Below the pieces are notes generated by a model. The model did not search any database, was not told where the DNA came from, and saw only the letters and a program-made list of their open reading frames with translations. 64,000 bases of DNA, from assembly GCA_963756525.1 (NCBI GenBank), contig CAVWNR010000001.1:558001-622000 (forward strand). Reading direction: 5' to 3'. Position 1 is the first letter of the stretch. Every line of letters begins with the position of its first letter. The translations under genes and the position numbers were made by a program. This DNA comes from CAVWNR01 sp963756525. Lineage in GTDB: Bacteria; Actinomycetota; Actinomycetes; Mycobacteriales; Jatrophihabitantaceae. This document shows, piece after piece, positions 42,763 through 50,941 of the stretch.

Positions 42763-43410
42763 CTACGCCGCCGCGCTCGTCGCCCCGGCCAGCAGCGAGG
42801 GCAGGTGCCGCTCGACGATCGGCATCACCTCGGCCACGGTGACATCGCGGCCCAGCTCGGCCGAGAGCGACGTCACGTCGGCGTCCTCGATGCCGCACGG
42901 GATGATCCGGTCGAACCACGACAGGTCCGGGTCGCAGTTGAGGGCGAACCCGTGCAGGCTCACTTTCTTCGCGATTCGCAGCCCGATCGCGGCGAGCTTG
43001 CGGTCGCGGCGCTGATCATCGGCCGGCACCCAGACTCCGGTGCGACCCGGCACCCGCACGGTGCCGACGCCGAGCTCGCCGCAGACGTCGATGAGCATCT
43101 GCTCCACGCGGCGGACGTAGCCGAGCACGTCGACCGGATCCGGGATGCGCAGGATCGGGTAGCCGACGAGCTGTCCCGGGCCGTGCCAGGTGATCTTGCC
43201 GCCACGGTCGACGTCGATCACCGGCGTCCCGTCGCTGGGTCGCTCACGGGGGTAGGTGCGCTTGCCGGCCGTGTAGACCGGCTCGTGCTCGAGCAGCAGC
43301 ACGGTGTCCGGCTCGGCGCCGTCGACGCGCGCGGCGTGCAGCTCCCGCTGCATCCGCCACGCGTCTTCGTACGGGACGACCCCGGCGCGGATGATCCGCA
43401 TGTCCCTCAC
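42763..43410 (-). CDS. lipB: octanoyl-[ACP]:protein N-octanoyltransferase
   Basis: It moves the octanoyl chain from ACP to lipoyl domains, the step before LipA. 215 residues with the LplA/LipB fold: LLLEHEPVYTAGKRT, the RGGKITWHGPGQLVGYPIL signature, GRTGVWV, KLAAIGLRIAKKVSLHGFALNCDPDL with the catalytic Lys, and IIPCGIEDADVTSL with the catalytic Cys. The start is GTG at 43408-43410; an ATG three codons later is equally plausible. It sits directly after the S51 peptidase gene. Confidence 0.96.
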   Translation of the reverse strand: MRDMRIIRAGVVPYEDAWRMQRELHAARVDGAEPDTVLLLEHEPVYTAGKRTYPRERPSDGTPVIDVDRGGKITWHGPGQLVGYPILRIPDPVDVLGYVRRVEQMLIDVCGELGVGTVRVPGRTGVWVPADDQRRDRKLAAIGLRIAKKVSLHGFALNCDPDLSWFDRIIPCGIEDADVTSLSAELGRDVTVAEVMPIVERHLPSLLAGATSAAA

Positions 43411-43411
43411 G

Positions 43412-44143
43412 CTACTTCAGCAGCCGCGTGTCCAGCCGGGTTTCGACGGCGGAGCCGTCCCGGCCGCGCTCGACCCGGTAGGCGCCCTTGCCGTCCACCT
43501 CGCTGACCGCCTCGACCAGCTCAGTGCCGTGGTAGAGCAGGCCGACGCCGTCGTCGGTGGCATAACCGTCGGGCAGCGTGCCGTCGGCGACCAGCGACTG
43601 GAACAGCGGGCGGCGCTGCTCTTCGCTGTCGTAGTGCACTCCGTTCGAGTAGGGAACCAGGGCGAGCCCGTTTGCAACCGGCCGCAGGTCAGGGCCGAAC
43701 GAGTCGGTGGTGCCCCCGACGTGCCAGCAGATCGAGCCGGCCGAGACGCCGGTCAACACGACACCCGCCTGCCATGCCTCGCGGAGAAGCTCGTCGAGGC
43801 CGTGCAGCCGCCACATCGCGAGCAGCCCGGCGACGCTGCCGCCTAGCACCCAGATGACGTCCTGCGCCAGCAGGTGGGCGCGCATGTCGTCGACGTTGGG
43901 CATGGGGAAGACGGCGAGGTGGCTGGCGTGCAGGCCGCGCTGCTGGGCCGCCTCGTAGAAGGCGTACCCGATGCTGGGCCGGTCACCAAGCGCGGTGGCG
44001 AGCAGGCATACCTTCGGCGCGCGCCCGTCGACGCCGGCGAGCTCGATCGCGTACTCGGTCAGCGGGCCGACCTCCCACAGCAGGCGTCGCGACGAGACGA
44101 CGCCGCCCGAGGTGGCGAGGATGGTGGGCTGATCGGCGGTCAC
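43412..44143 (-). CDS. S51-family peptidase (dipeptidase E/cyanophycinase-like)
   Basis: A 243-residue protein of peptidase family S51. The Ser nucleophile lies in LTGVSAGSICWHVGG, with upstream IWVLGGSVAGLLAMWRLHGL and DGVGLLYHGTELVEAV. It probably cleaves small Asp-containing dipeptides or related substrates. Its stop is two bases before the lipB start, so the three genes may share a transcript that begins upstream of 44143, divergent from the kinase gene. ATG start at 44141-44143. Confidence 0.86.
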   Translation of the reverse strand: MTADQPTILATSGGVVSSRRLLWEVGPLTEYAIELAGVDGRAPKVCLLATALGDRPSIGYAFYEAAQQRGLHASHLAVFPMPNVDDMRAHLLAQDVIWVLGGSVAGLLAMWRLHGLDELLREAWQAGVVLTGVSAGSICWHVGGTTDSFGPDLRPVANGLALVPYSNGVHYDSEEQRRPLFQSLVADGTLPDGYATDDGVGLLYHGTELVEAVSEVDGKGAYRVERGRDGSAVETRLDTRLLK

Positions 44144-44221
44144 GTTGCGGACTCTAGTGTCGTGCGAGCCTGTGGATAACCGGCGACGCGGTCGCGGCCG
44201 TTTGCCCTACGGTCAGCCGGC

Positions 44222-45871
44222 GTGAGCTGGAAGCTGCCGGGGTACGTCGTCGAGGACCTGATCGGCTACGGCGCGTCGGGCGAGGTCTGGCGGGCCCGGG
44301 TGAGCGCCACCAGCGACCCGGTCGCGATCAAGCGGATTGCGGCCAGCGACCCGGCGCAGGTGCAAGCCGCGCGGGCCGAAGCGGCGCTGCTGTCGACGCT
44401 CGAGCATCCGCATCTGGTCCGGCTGCACGAGCTCGTCCCGACGCCCGACGCGATGGCGCTCGTGCTCGATCTGGCTGCCGGCGGGTCGCTCGGCGATTTG
44501 CTGACACAGCGCGGGCGGCTCACTGCGGGGGAGGTGATCGGTGCGCTGGCGCCGATCGGCGCGGCGCTGGCGTACGCCCACAACGAGGGTGTGATCCACG
44601 GCGACGTGACGCCGGGAAACGTGCTCTTCACCGACCGCGGGCTGCCGCTGCTCAGCGATCTCGGCGTGGCCCGGGTCATGGGCGACGCCGGCCCGGCGCG
44701 GAGCACCGCCGCCTACATCGACCCGTCCGTCGCCGCCGGATGCGCCCCGGGCGCACCGAGTGACGTGTTCATGCTCGCCGCGGTGGCGTTCCACGCGTTG
44801 ACCGGCGAGCCGGTCTGGCCCGGCGCGACGCCGGCCGACGCGCTGGCCCGAGCGGCCGCCGGCGAGATCGGCGAGGTCGCGGCGCGGCTGGCGCACGTGC
44901 CGCCCGAGCTCGCCGCGCTGGTGACTCGGGGACTTGCGATCGAGCCGCATCTGCGGTGCACGGCGGCCGAGTTCGCGCTGGACCTGCGACACAGCGGCGA
45001 TCCACTGCCAGTGGAGCTCGCGGCCGGTCGTACCGGCGATGCGGCCGCGCCGGTCAGGCCGTACCGGGCCGCGCACCGCGCGGACGACCGGGATGGCGAC
45101 GAGCCGGCCGATCCCGCGCGTCCGGCGTTCGACCGGCCGGGCAGCATGGCGGCTGCGGACGACGTGGCGCAGATCGGGCAGCTGACGCACAGTGTGCGCG
45201 CCGCGCTCCGCCCGTCGCTGCCGACGGCCCGGCGCGGCCTGCGCGCGCGCTTTCCGGCGCGTGCGGTCCGGCTGGCTGCGATCACCGCGGCGCTGCTCGC
45301 AGCGTGCGTCGTGGCGGGGCTGGTCTGGTCGGGTCGCCACGGCGGAGCCGCCGCGGAGGCGCCGCAGCCGCCCGCCCCGTCGTCCCCGGCCTCGACCGCC
45401 AGCCCTGCTCCGTCGGCTCCCTCGGCCGGGCGGGCGACACGGTCCGCCGCTATCCGCCCGTCGGCCGGCGCGCCGAACGACACCGCCGACGGCGAGGCCG
45501 CGCACGCGGCGCAAGTGCTGATCGCGCTCGATCATCAGCGCGAGTTGGCGTTCGCGCAGCGTCGGGTGGAGCTGCTCGGGCAGGTCTATCTGCCGGGCCC
45601 GCTGCTCGCTCAGGACTCGGCGTTGCTGGCGCGTGTCGTCCCGACCGGCTGCCAGCTCGTCGGCGTGCGCACGACCTACTCGGCAGTGCGGGCCACGCGC
45701 GAGACGGGCGGGCGTATCGCGGTCACCGCCACGGCCGTACTCGCGCCGTCGACGTTGACCTGCGGCGGCACAAGGTCCGCCAGCGCGGCCGGCGCAGGTC
45801 CGACCGCGCTGCGCATCGAGCTCGCACCACTCGGGGACGGCTATCGCATCGCCAGCCAGCGAAAGAGCTGA
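44222..45871 (+). CDS. membrane Ser/Thr protein kinase with atypical active-site motifs
   Basis: A 549-residue PknB-like kinase. Catalytic domain about 8-260: Gly-rich loop LIGYGASGEVWRA, Lys37 in AIKRIA, then HGDVTPGNVLF in place of HRDLKPxN and SDLGVAR in place of DFG, with an APE-like region TAAYIDPSV and DVFMLAAVAFHALTGEPVW. A Pro/Ala/Asp-rich linker leads to one membrane helix (AITAALLAACVVAGLVW, about 351-370), a Ser/Pro-rich outer linker and an extracytoplasmic domain (EAAHAAQVLIALDHQRELAFAQRRVELL...). The HRD-to-HGD change is typical of non-RD or weakly active kinases; the essential Asp remains. GTG start. Divergent from the S51-lipB-lipA unit. Confidence 0.9.
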   Translation: MSWKLPGYVVEDLIGYGASGEVWRARVSATSDPVAIKRIAASDPAQVQAARAEAALLSTLEHPHLVRLHELVPTPDAMALVLDLAAGGSLGDLLTQRGRLTAGEVIGALAPIGAALAYAHNEGVIHGDVTPGNVLFTDRGLPLLSDLGVARVMGDAGPARSTAAYIDPSVAAGCAPGAPSDVFMLAAVAFHALTGEPVWPGATPADALARAAAGEIGEVAARLAHVPPELAALVTRGLAIEPHLRCTAAEFALDLRHSGDPLPVELAAGRTGDAAAPVRPYRAAHRADDRDGDEPADPARPAFDRPGSMAAADDVAQIGQLTHSVRAALRPSLPTARRGLRARFPARAVRLAAITAALLAACVVAGLVWSGRHGGAAAEAPQPPAPSSPASTASPAPSAPSAGRATRSAAIRPSAGAPNDTADGEAAHAAQVLIALDHQRELAFAQRRVELLGQVYLPGPLLAQDSALLARVVPTGCQLVGVRTTYSAVRATRETGGRIAVTATAVLAPSTLTCGGTRSASAAGAGPTALRIELAPLGDGYRIASQRKS

Positions 45872-45895
45872 CCAGCCGGCCCCCCCGCCTCCAAT

Positions 45896-45946
45896 TGTTG
45901 ATGTTGGACTTGTGGTCGAATATCAGCCACGAGTCCAACATCAACA
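45896..45946. terminator. long AT-rich hairpin between convergent kinase and sucB genes
   Basis: Two 20-base arms, 45896-45915 and 45927-45946, are inverted repeats of each other apart from one G-U position, with an 11-base loop. They begin TGTTGATGTTGG and end CCAACATCAACA. Placed 24 bases after the kinase stop and 17 bases after the sucB stop, it can serve as a bidirectional terminator, although no clear U-run follows. It is far more AT-rich than the surrounding genes. Confidence 0.65.
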
Positions 45947-45963
45947 CCGAGGTAGTGATCGGG

Positions 45964-47508
45964 CTATTGGGACAGGCCCAGCGCCCGCTCGAAGTTCCCG
46001 GCCTCCAGGCGTTCCTTGATCGTGGCGAGGAACCGCGCGGCGTCCGCGCCGTCCACGATGCGGTGGTCGTAGGTGAGCGCCAGGAAGACCATCGAGCGGA
46101 TCGCGATCGTCTCGCCCAGGTTCGCGTCGCTGATCACGACCGGACGTTTGACGACGACGCCCGTGCCCAGGATTCCCACCTGCGGCTGGTTGATGATCGG
46201 GGTGTCGAACAGTGCGCCGCGGCTGCCGGTGTTGGTCAGGGTAAAGGTCCCACCGCCGAGCTCGTCCGGGCTGATCTTGTTCGTACGGGTGCGCTCGGCC
46301 AGGTCAGCGATCTTGCGCGCCAAGCCGCCCAGGTTGAGGTCACCGGCGTTGTGGATCACCGGGACGGTGAGGCCGGCCTCGGTGTCGACGGCGACGCCCA
46401 GGTGCTCGGCGTCGTGGTAGGTCACCGTGCCGGCCTCGGTGTCGATCGAGCAGTTCAGCCCGGGGTGCGACTTGAGCGCCTCGACGGTCGCCGCGGCGAA
46501 GAACGGCAGGAAGCTCAGCTTCACGCCCTCGCGCGCCTCGAAGTCCGCCTTGGCGCGGTCTCGCAACCGCGCGATCTTGGTGACGTCGACCTCGACGACG
46601 GTGGTGAGCTGGGCCGATGTCTGCAGCGACTCCACCATCCGGGCCGCGATCAGCTGCCGGCGGCGAGAGAGCTTCTCGACCCGGCCGCGCTGCGCTGCGG
46701 CGGCGGGTGCTGGGGGTGCGGGTGCCTGCGCGGTGGGCCGCTCAGCCTCGGCGGCGCGCTGCGCCTGCGCCGCCCGATCGGCGGCGGCCAGCACGTCGGA
46801 CTTGCGGATGCGCCCGCCCACGCCGGTGCCCTGGATGCTGGCGAGATCGACCCGGTGCTCGCTCGCGAGCTTGCGTACGAGCGGCGTGACGTAGGTGCCG
46901 GCGGCCTCGTCCTCTTCCTCGGCGGCCGGCGCCGCACGCTGGCCGCTCGGCGCCGGCGCGGCCGGTCGCGCGGCCGCAGCCGGCGCCGGGGCCGGCACGG
47001 GCGACGGCGGCTGGGCCTGCCGCTCCGGCCGGGCCTGCGGTTGCCGCTGGGCCTGCGGTTCCCGCTCCGCGCGGTCGGATTCAGGTTGCTGTTCCTCGGC
47101 AGCGCGCTCGGCCGGGGCCTCCTCTTCGGTGGCCTGAGGTTCTTCCCGGGGCTCCGCTTCCTCGGGTGCCGCCTCCGGCTCCTTCTCACCGGCCTCCGGC
47201 TCTTCCTCACCGGCCTCCGGCTCTTCCTCGGCCGGCGCCTGCTGCTGCGCGGGCGCCGCCCCGTCCCCCTCGGCGTCGCCGATAACCGCCAGTTCGACGC
47301 CGATCTCGACCGTCTCGTCCTCGCGCACCTTGATCGAGGTCAGTACCCCGGAGGCGGGGGAGGGCACCTCGGTGTCGACCTTGTCCGTCGACACCTCGAG
47401 CAGCGGCTCGTCGGCCTCGACATGCTCGCCCTCGTTCTTCAGCCAGCGAGTAACGGTTCCCTCGGTCACGCTCTCGCCGAGACGCGGCATGGTCACTGAC
47501 ACCGGCAT
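45964..47508 (-). CDS. sucB: 2-oxo acid dehydrogenase E2, dihydrolipoamide acyltransferase
   Basis: The E2 core of the 2-oxoglutarate and/or pyruvate dehydrogenase complex (DlaT in mycobacteria). 514 residues: one lipoyl domain (about 1-80; Lys in EVSTDKVDTEV is lipoylated), a long Glu/Pro/Ala-rich linker with a threefold repeat, a peripheral E1/E3-binding domain (VTPLVRKLASEHRVDLASIQGTGVGGRIRKSDVL) and the C-terminal catalytic domain with His and Asp in TYDHRIVDGADAARFL. M. tuberculosis DlaT has two lipoyl domains; here there is one. It lies downstream of lpd on the same strand (51 bases), so E2 and E3 are co-transcribed. ATG 47506-47508. Confidence 0.93.
   Translation of the reverse strand: MPVSVTMPRLGESVTEGTVTRWLKNEGEHVEADEPLLEVSTDKVDTEVPSPASGVLTSIKVREDETVEIGVELAVIGDAEGDGAAPAQQQAPAEEEPEAGEEEPEAGEKEPEAAPEEAEPREEPQATEEEAPAERAAEEQQPESDRAEREPQAQRQPQARPERQAQPPSPVPAPAPAAAARPAAPAPSGQRAAPAAEEEDEAAGTYVTPLVRKLASEHRVDLASIQGTGVGGRIRKSDVLAAADRAAQAQRAAEAERPTAQAPAPPAPAAAAQRGRVEKLSRRRQLIAARMVESLQTSAQLTTVVEVDVTKIARLRDRAKADFEAREGVKLSFLPFFAAATVEALKSHPGLNCSIDTEAGTVTYHDAEHLGVAVDTEAGLTVPVIHNAGDLNLGGLARKIADLAERTRTNKISPDELGGGTFTLTNTGSRGALFDTPIINQPQVGILGTGVVVKRPVVISDANLGETIAIRSMVFLALTYDHRIVDGADAARFLATIKERLEAGNFERALGLSQ
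47171..47233 (-). repeat. threefold 21-bp tandem repeat in the sucB linker
   Basis: Three nearly identical 21-base units, each encoding EEPEAGE/K, lie in the acidic hinge between lipoyl and E1/E3-binding domains. In-frame copy number change here would lengthen or shorten the swinging arm without breaking the gene. Confidence 0.7.
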
Positions 47509-47559
47509 GGGGGCAACGGCTCCTTAGCTCAGGCGGCTCGAGTCGAGACGGACATCGGG

Positions 47560-48939
47560 CTACTCGTGCACGTGCAGCGGCTTGCCGGCCATCAGCAGGT
47601 GCGCCTCGCCGATGGCCTCGGACTGGGTGGGGTGCGGATGGATGAGCTGGGCGACCTCGCTGGGCAGCGCCTCCCAGTTGTAGATCAGCTGCGCCTCGGC
47701 GATCAGCTCGCCGACCCGGTCGCCGATGATGTGCACGCCGAGCACCGGGCCGCCGTCCTGCGCGACGAGCTTCACCGCGCCGCGGGTCTGCAGGATGGCG
47801 CTTCGCCCGTTGCCGGACAGGTCGTAGGTCACCGTCTTGACGTGCTGCGCGCCGAACTTCTCGGCGGCCTGCGCCTCGGTAAGGCCGACCGAGGCGACCT
47901 CGGGCGAGGAGTAGGTGATCCGCGGGACGCCGGCGTAATCGATCGGCACCACCGGCAGGCCCGCGATGTGCTCGGCGACGAGGATCCCCTCGCCGAAGCC
48001 GAGATGCGCCAGCTGCAACCCCGGGCGCAGATCACCGACTGCGTAGACGTTCGGGACGTTGGTGCGGCAGTACTCGTCGACGGTGACGAATCCGCGCTCC
48101 ATCGCGACGCCGGCCTCTTCGTAGCCGAGGTTCGCCGACACCGGCCCGCGGCCGACCGCGACGAGCAGCACCTCGGCTTCCAGCGCGTCGCCGCCCTCGA
48201 TAGACACCCGGACGCCGTTGTCGGTCGGCTCGACCCGCTCGAACCGGGCGCCGAGCTTGAACCCGATGCCGCGGCGGCGGAAGGCCCGCTCAAGCAGCTT
48301 GGAGCTCGCCTCGTCCTCGGTGGGCAGCAGGTGCGGCAGCGCCTCGACAATCGTCACCTCGGAGCCGAACGACTTCCAGGCGCTGGCGAACTCGACGCCG
48401 ATCACGCCGCCGCCGAGGATGATCGCGCTGGCCGGCACGTGGTCCAGTTGCAGGCCGTGCTCGCTGGTGATCACCCGCTCGCCGTCGATCTCCAGCCCGG
48501 GCAGCGTCCGAGGGTAGGAGCCGGTGGCCAGGATGACGTTGCTGCCGGTGTAGGTGTCGCCGCCGACCGCCACGGTCGTCGGCGCGGTCAGCCGACCTTC
48601 GCCCTCGACGATCTCGATGCCCCGGCTCTTGATCAGCCCGACGAGCCCCTTGTGGTTCTTCGAGATCACGCCGTCCTTGTACTTGTGGACGCCGGCCATG
48701 TCGACGCCGTCGAATGTCGCGTTGATGCCGAACTGGGACGCTTCGCGGGCCTGGTCGGCGATCTCGCCGGCGTGCAGGAGCGCCTTGGCCGGGATGCAGC
48801 CACGGTGCAGGCAGGTGCCGCCGATCTTGTCCTTCTCGATCAGCACGACGGACATCTCCAGCTCGGCGGCCCGCAGCGCGGCCGCGTAGCCGCCGCTTCC
48901 GCCGCCGAGGATGACAAGGTCGGCTCGCTTATCTGCCAC
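47560..48939 (-). CDS. lpd: dihydrolipoyl dehydrogenase (E3)
   Basis: A flavoprotein that reoxidises dihydrolipoamide on E2 and GcvH with NAD+. 459 residues: FAD-binding LVILGGGSGGYAAALRA, redox-active disulfide GGTCLHRGCIPAKALL, NAD-binding AIILGGGVIGVEFASAW, second FAD motif VYAVGDLRPGLQLAH, and the C-terminal interface HPHPTQSEAIGEAHL with the catalytic His-Glu pair. I start at the GTG 48937-48939 (VADKRADLVILGGG) because GGGAG lies eight bases upstream; a GTG three codons earlier is an alternative. First gene of the lpd-sucB pair. Confidence 0.95.
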   Translation of the reverse strand: MADKRADLVILGGGSGGYAAALRAAELEMSVVLIEKDKIGGTCLHRGCIPAKALLHAGEIADQAREASQFGINATFDGVDMAGVHKYKDGVISKNHKGLVGLIKSRGIEIVEGEGRLTAPTTVAVGGDTYTGSNVILATGSYPRTLPGLEIDGERVITSEHGLQLDHVPASAIILGGGVIGVEFASAWKSFGSEVTIVEALPHLLPTEDEASSKLLERAFRRRGIGFKLGARFERVEPTDNGVRVSIEGGDALEAEVLLVAVGRGPVSANLGYEEAGVAMERGFVTVDEYCRTNVPNVYAVGDLRPGLQLAHLGFGEGILVAEHIAGLPVVPIDYAGVPRITYSSPEVASVGLTEAQAAEKFGAQHVKTVTYDLSGNGRSAILQTRGAVKLVAQDGGPVLGVHIIGDRVGELIAEAQLIYNWEALPSEVAQLIHPHPTQSEAIGEAHLLMAGKPLHVHE

Positions 48940-49039
48940 TGTGGTCACTCCCGCATGCTGATCGGATTCGCCGTCCCATCTTGGCACCTGGGAGGCTGCG
49001 CGCGTCAGTCGCTCGGTGCACCGTCAGAAAGGGCAGGAG

Positions 49040-49375
49040 GTGGCTCTCTTCCGCCGCCGGCCGCGCCCCGGCACCCGGCGTGCCGCGGCGCCGGAGGACC
49101 TTGCGCACCTCGCGGCCTTCGCCGCTTCCCGAGACGGGGTCGAGGCTTACCTGGAGCCGCGCACGGTGATCACCGAGACGACGGTCTTGCTGGTCGCCGC
49201 AACCGGGGAGTGGACGCGCCGCCGCGTCCCGGGTGTCGACGCGGCCCGCGACTTCGCCCACCGCCATGCGATCCCGCTCTACGACGTCGGCGTGGTCGGC
49301 TATCCGCAGCGGATGCGGGACTGGACCGCGCGCCGCAAGTCCGCCGGCGATCTCGGCCCGCCGGGCCTGCTGTGA
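49040..49375 (+). CDS. conserved hypothetical protein
   Basis: A 111-residue protein: a basic proline-rich start (ALFRRRPRPGTRRAAAP), then LAHLAAFAASRDGVEAYLEPRTVITETTVLLVAATGEWTRRRVPGVDAARDFAHRHAIPLYDVGVVGYPQRMRDW. The pattern is common among actinobacterial proteins encoded between lpd/sucB and pepA and annotated only as hypothetical; the GVEAYLEPRT part is the most conserved. GTG 49040 is chosen since AAAGGG lies ahead of it; GTG 49016 is an alternative. It is convergent with pepA, six bases between stops. Confidence 0.75.
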   Translation: MALFRRRPRPGTRRAAAPEDLAHLAAFAASRDGVEAYLEPRTVITETTVLLVAATGEWTRRRVPGVDAARDFAHRHAIPLYDVGVVGYPQRMRDWTARRKSAGDLGPPGLL

Positions 49376-49381
49376 CGCGGC

Positions 49382-50887
49382 TCAGCCGGCGGCAATCCGC
49401 TCCAGCGTCGCGATGAGCGTGCGGGTGCCGGCGCCGGTGGCGCCCTTCGGCGTGTAGCCCCACGGCGCCCCCGCGTTCCACGACGGGCCGGCGATATCCA
49501 GGTGCACCCACGGCAGCCCTTCCGGGACGAACTCGCGCAGGAACGCCGCTCCGACCAGCATCGACGCCCACTTGTCCGCCGGCAGGTTCACCAGGTCGGC
49601 GACCGGTGAGTCCAGGCCGGCGCGCAGCTCGTCCGGGATCGGCATCGGCCAGAGCGACTCGCCGGCCGCGGCGCCCGCGGCAACCACCGCGTCGCGGAAG
49701 GCCGTGTCGCCCATCGCGCCGATCACCCGGGTGCCGAGTGCGATCACCTGCCCACCGGTCAGGGTCGAGGTCTCCAGCAGGTAGTCGGGATCGTCTTCGA
49801 CAGCCCGCATGATCGCGTCGGCGAGGACGAGCCGGCCCTCGGCGTCGGTGTTGGTGACCTCGACCGTCCGGCCGCCGCGAAGGGTCAGCACGTCCGACGG
49901 ACGGTATGCCGAGCCGGAGACCATGTTCTCGGCGAGCGGCAGCGTCGCAACGGCCTCGACCGGCAGCCGCAGGCGGGCGGCCGCAGTGATCGCGGCGAGC
50001 ACCGCGGCCGCACCGCCCATGTCGGACTTCATCCAGCCCATCGCCTCGCCCGGCTTGAGGTTCAGCCCACCGCTGTCGAACGTGATGCCCTTGCCGACGA
50101 GCGCCACCCTGGCGCGGGGCCGGGCCGGGCGGTACCGCAGCCGGACCAGGCGCGGCGGGCGCGCGGAGCCCGTCCCGACGCCGAGCAGTCCGCCGTAGCC
50201 ACCCTGGCGCAGCTCCGCCTCGTCCAGCACCTCGACGTCCAGTCCGGCCGCGTCGGCGACCTCGACCGCCCGCTGCGCGAGCGTCTGCGGGTAGAGATCG
50301 TTGGCCGGTGCGTTGACCAGGTCGCGGGTGAGCAGCACGGCGTCGGCCACGGCCTGGGCGCGCCGCACGGCGGCCCGAGCCTCACGGTTAGCCGGCTCGT
50401 CGACCCGGACCTGTAACCGCCGTGCAGAGGGCGCTCGCGCCTCGGACTTGTAGGCCGTGAAGGCGTATCTACCGAGCAGTGCACCCTCGACCGCGGCACC
50501 CGGCCGCGCCGGGTCGCCCAGTCCGAGCTGCACGCTGGCCGTGCCGCCGAGGGCACGCAGCGCTGCGCCGACCGCGCGGCGCACCTGCTCATCGTCCGGC
50601 TGGTCCTCTCCACCGTCGTCTCGATCGGGCGGGCTGGTCGCGCCGAGCCCGGTCGCCACCAGCAACGGAAAGGGCGCCCGGTCGAGAGTCGGGATCTTCA
50701 GTACCTCGTCCGCCTTGCCGGTCGCGCCGAGCGCTCGCAGCGCGGCGCCGATCCGGCCGCCGAGCGCGTCGTCGACGGGCTCGGCGCCGCGAGCGAGCAC
50801 CGGGCCGCCCGGTGCGGGCCGCACGCCGACGACGACCGCGTCGCAGCGCAGGGCGCCGTCCGAGGGGACCAACGAAACAGTGGGCAT
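49382..50887 (-). CDS. pepA: leucyl aminopeptidase (M17)
   Basis: A cytosolic hexameric zinc/manganese aminopeptidase that releases N-terminal residues in peptide turnover. 501 residues, usual for M17. The catalytic domain shows VALVGKGITFDSGGLNLKPG (metal-binding Lys and Asp), MKSDMGGAAAVL, PLAENMVSGSAYRPSDVL, the family signature NTDAEGRLVLADA, and LTGGQVIALG. ATG 50885-50887 (MPTVSLVPSDGALRCD). It is divergent from gcvT (54 bases between starts), as in mycobacteria where pepB lies next to gcvT. Confidence 0.95.
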   Translation of the reverse strand: MPTVSLVPSDGALRCDAVVVGVRPAPGGPVLARGAEPVDDALGGRIGAALRALGATGKADEVLKIPTLDRAPFPLLVATGLGATSPPDRDDGGEDQPDDEQVRRAVGAALRALGGTASVQLGLGDPARPGAAVEGALLGRYAFTAYKSEARAPSARRLQVRVDEPANREARAAVRRAQAVADAVLLTRDLVNAPANDLYPQTLAQRAVEVADAAGLDVEVLDEAELRQGGYGGLLGVGTGSARPPRLVRLRYRPARPRARVALVGKGITFDSGGLNLKPGEAMGWMKSDMGGAAAVLAAITAAARLRLPVEAVATLPLAENMVSGSAYRPSDVLTLRGGRTVEVTNTDAEGRLVLADAIMRAVEDDPDYLLETSTLTGGQVIALGTRVIGAMGDTAFRDAVVAAGAAAGESLWPMPIPDELRAGLDSPVADLVNLPADKWASMLVGAAFLREFVPEGLPWVHLDIAGPSWNAGAPWGYTPKGATGAGTRTLIATLERIAAG

Positions 50888-50941
50888 GCCGCGGATCGTA
50901 TTCGCCGCGGCGGCAGGGCGGCGTCGGTAGCGTGCACGTCC

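Noticed and set aside
47566..49416. A 616-codon + strand open frame opposite lpd
   Set aside because: Antisense shadow of the dihydrolipoyl dehydrogenase gene; its last part runs in a different frame from the real small gene at 49040-49375.
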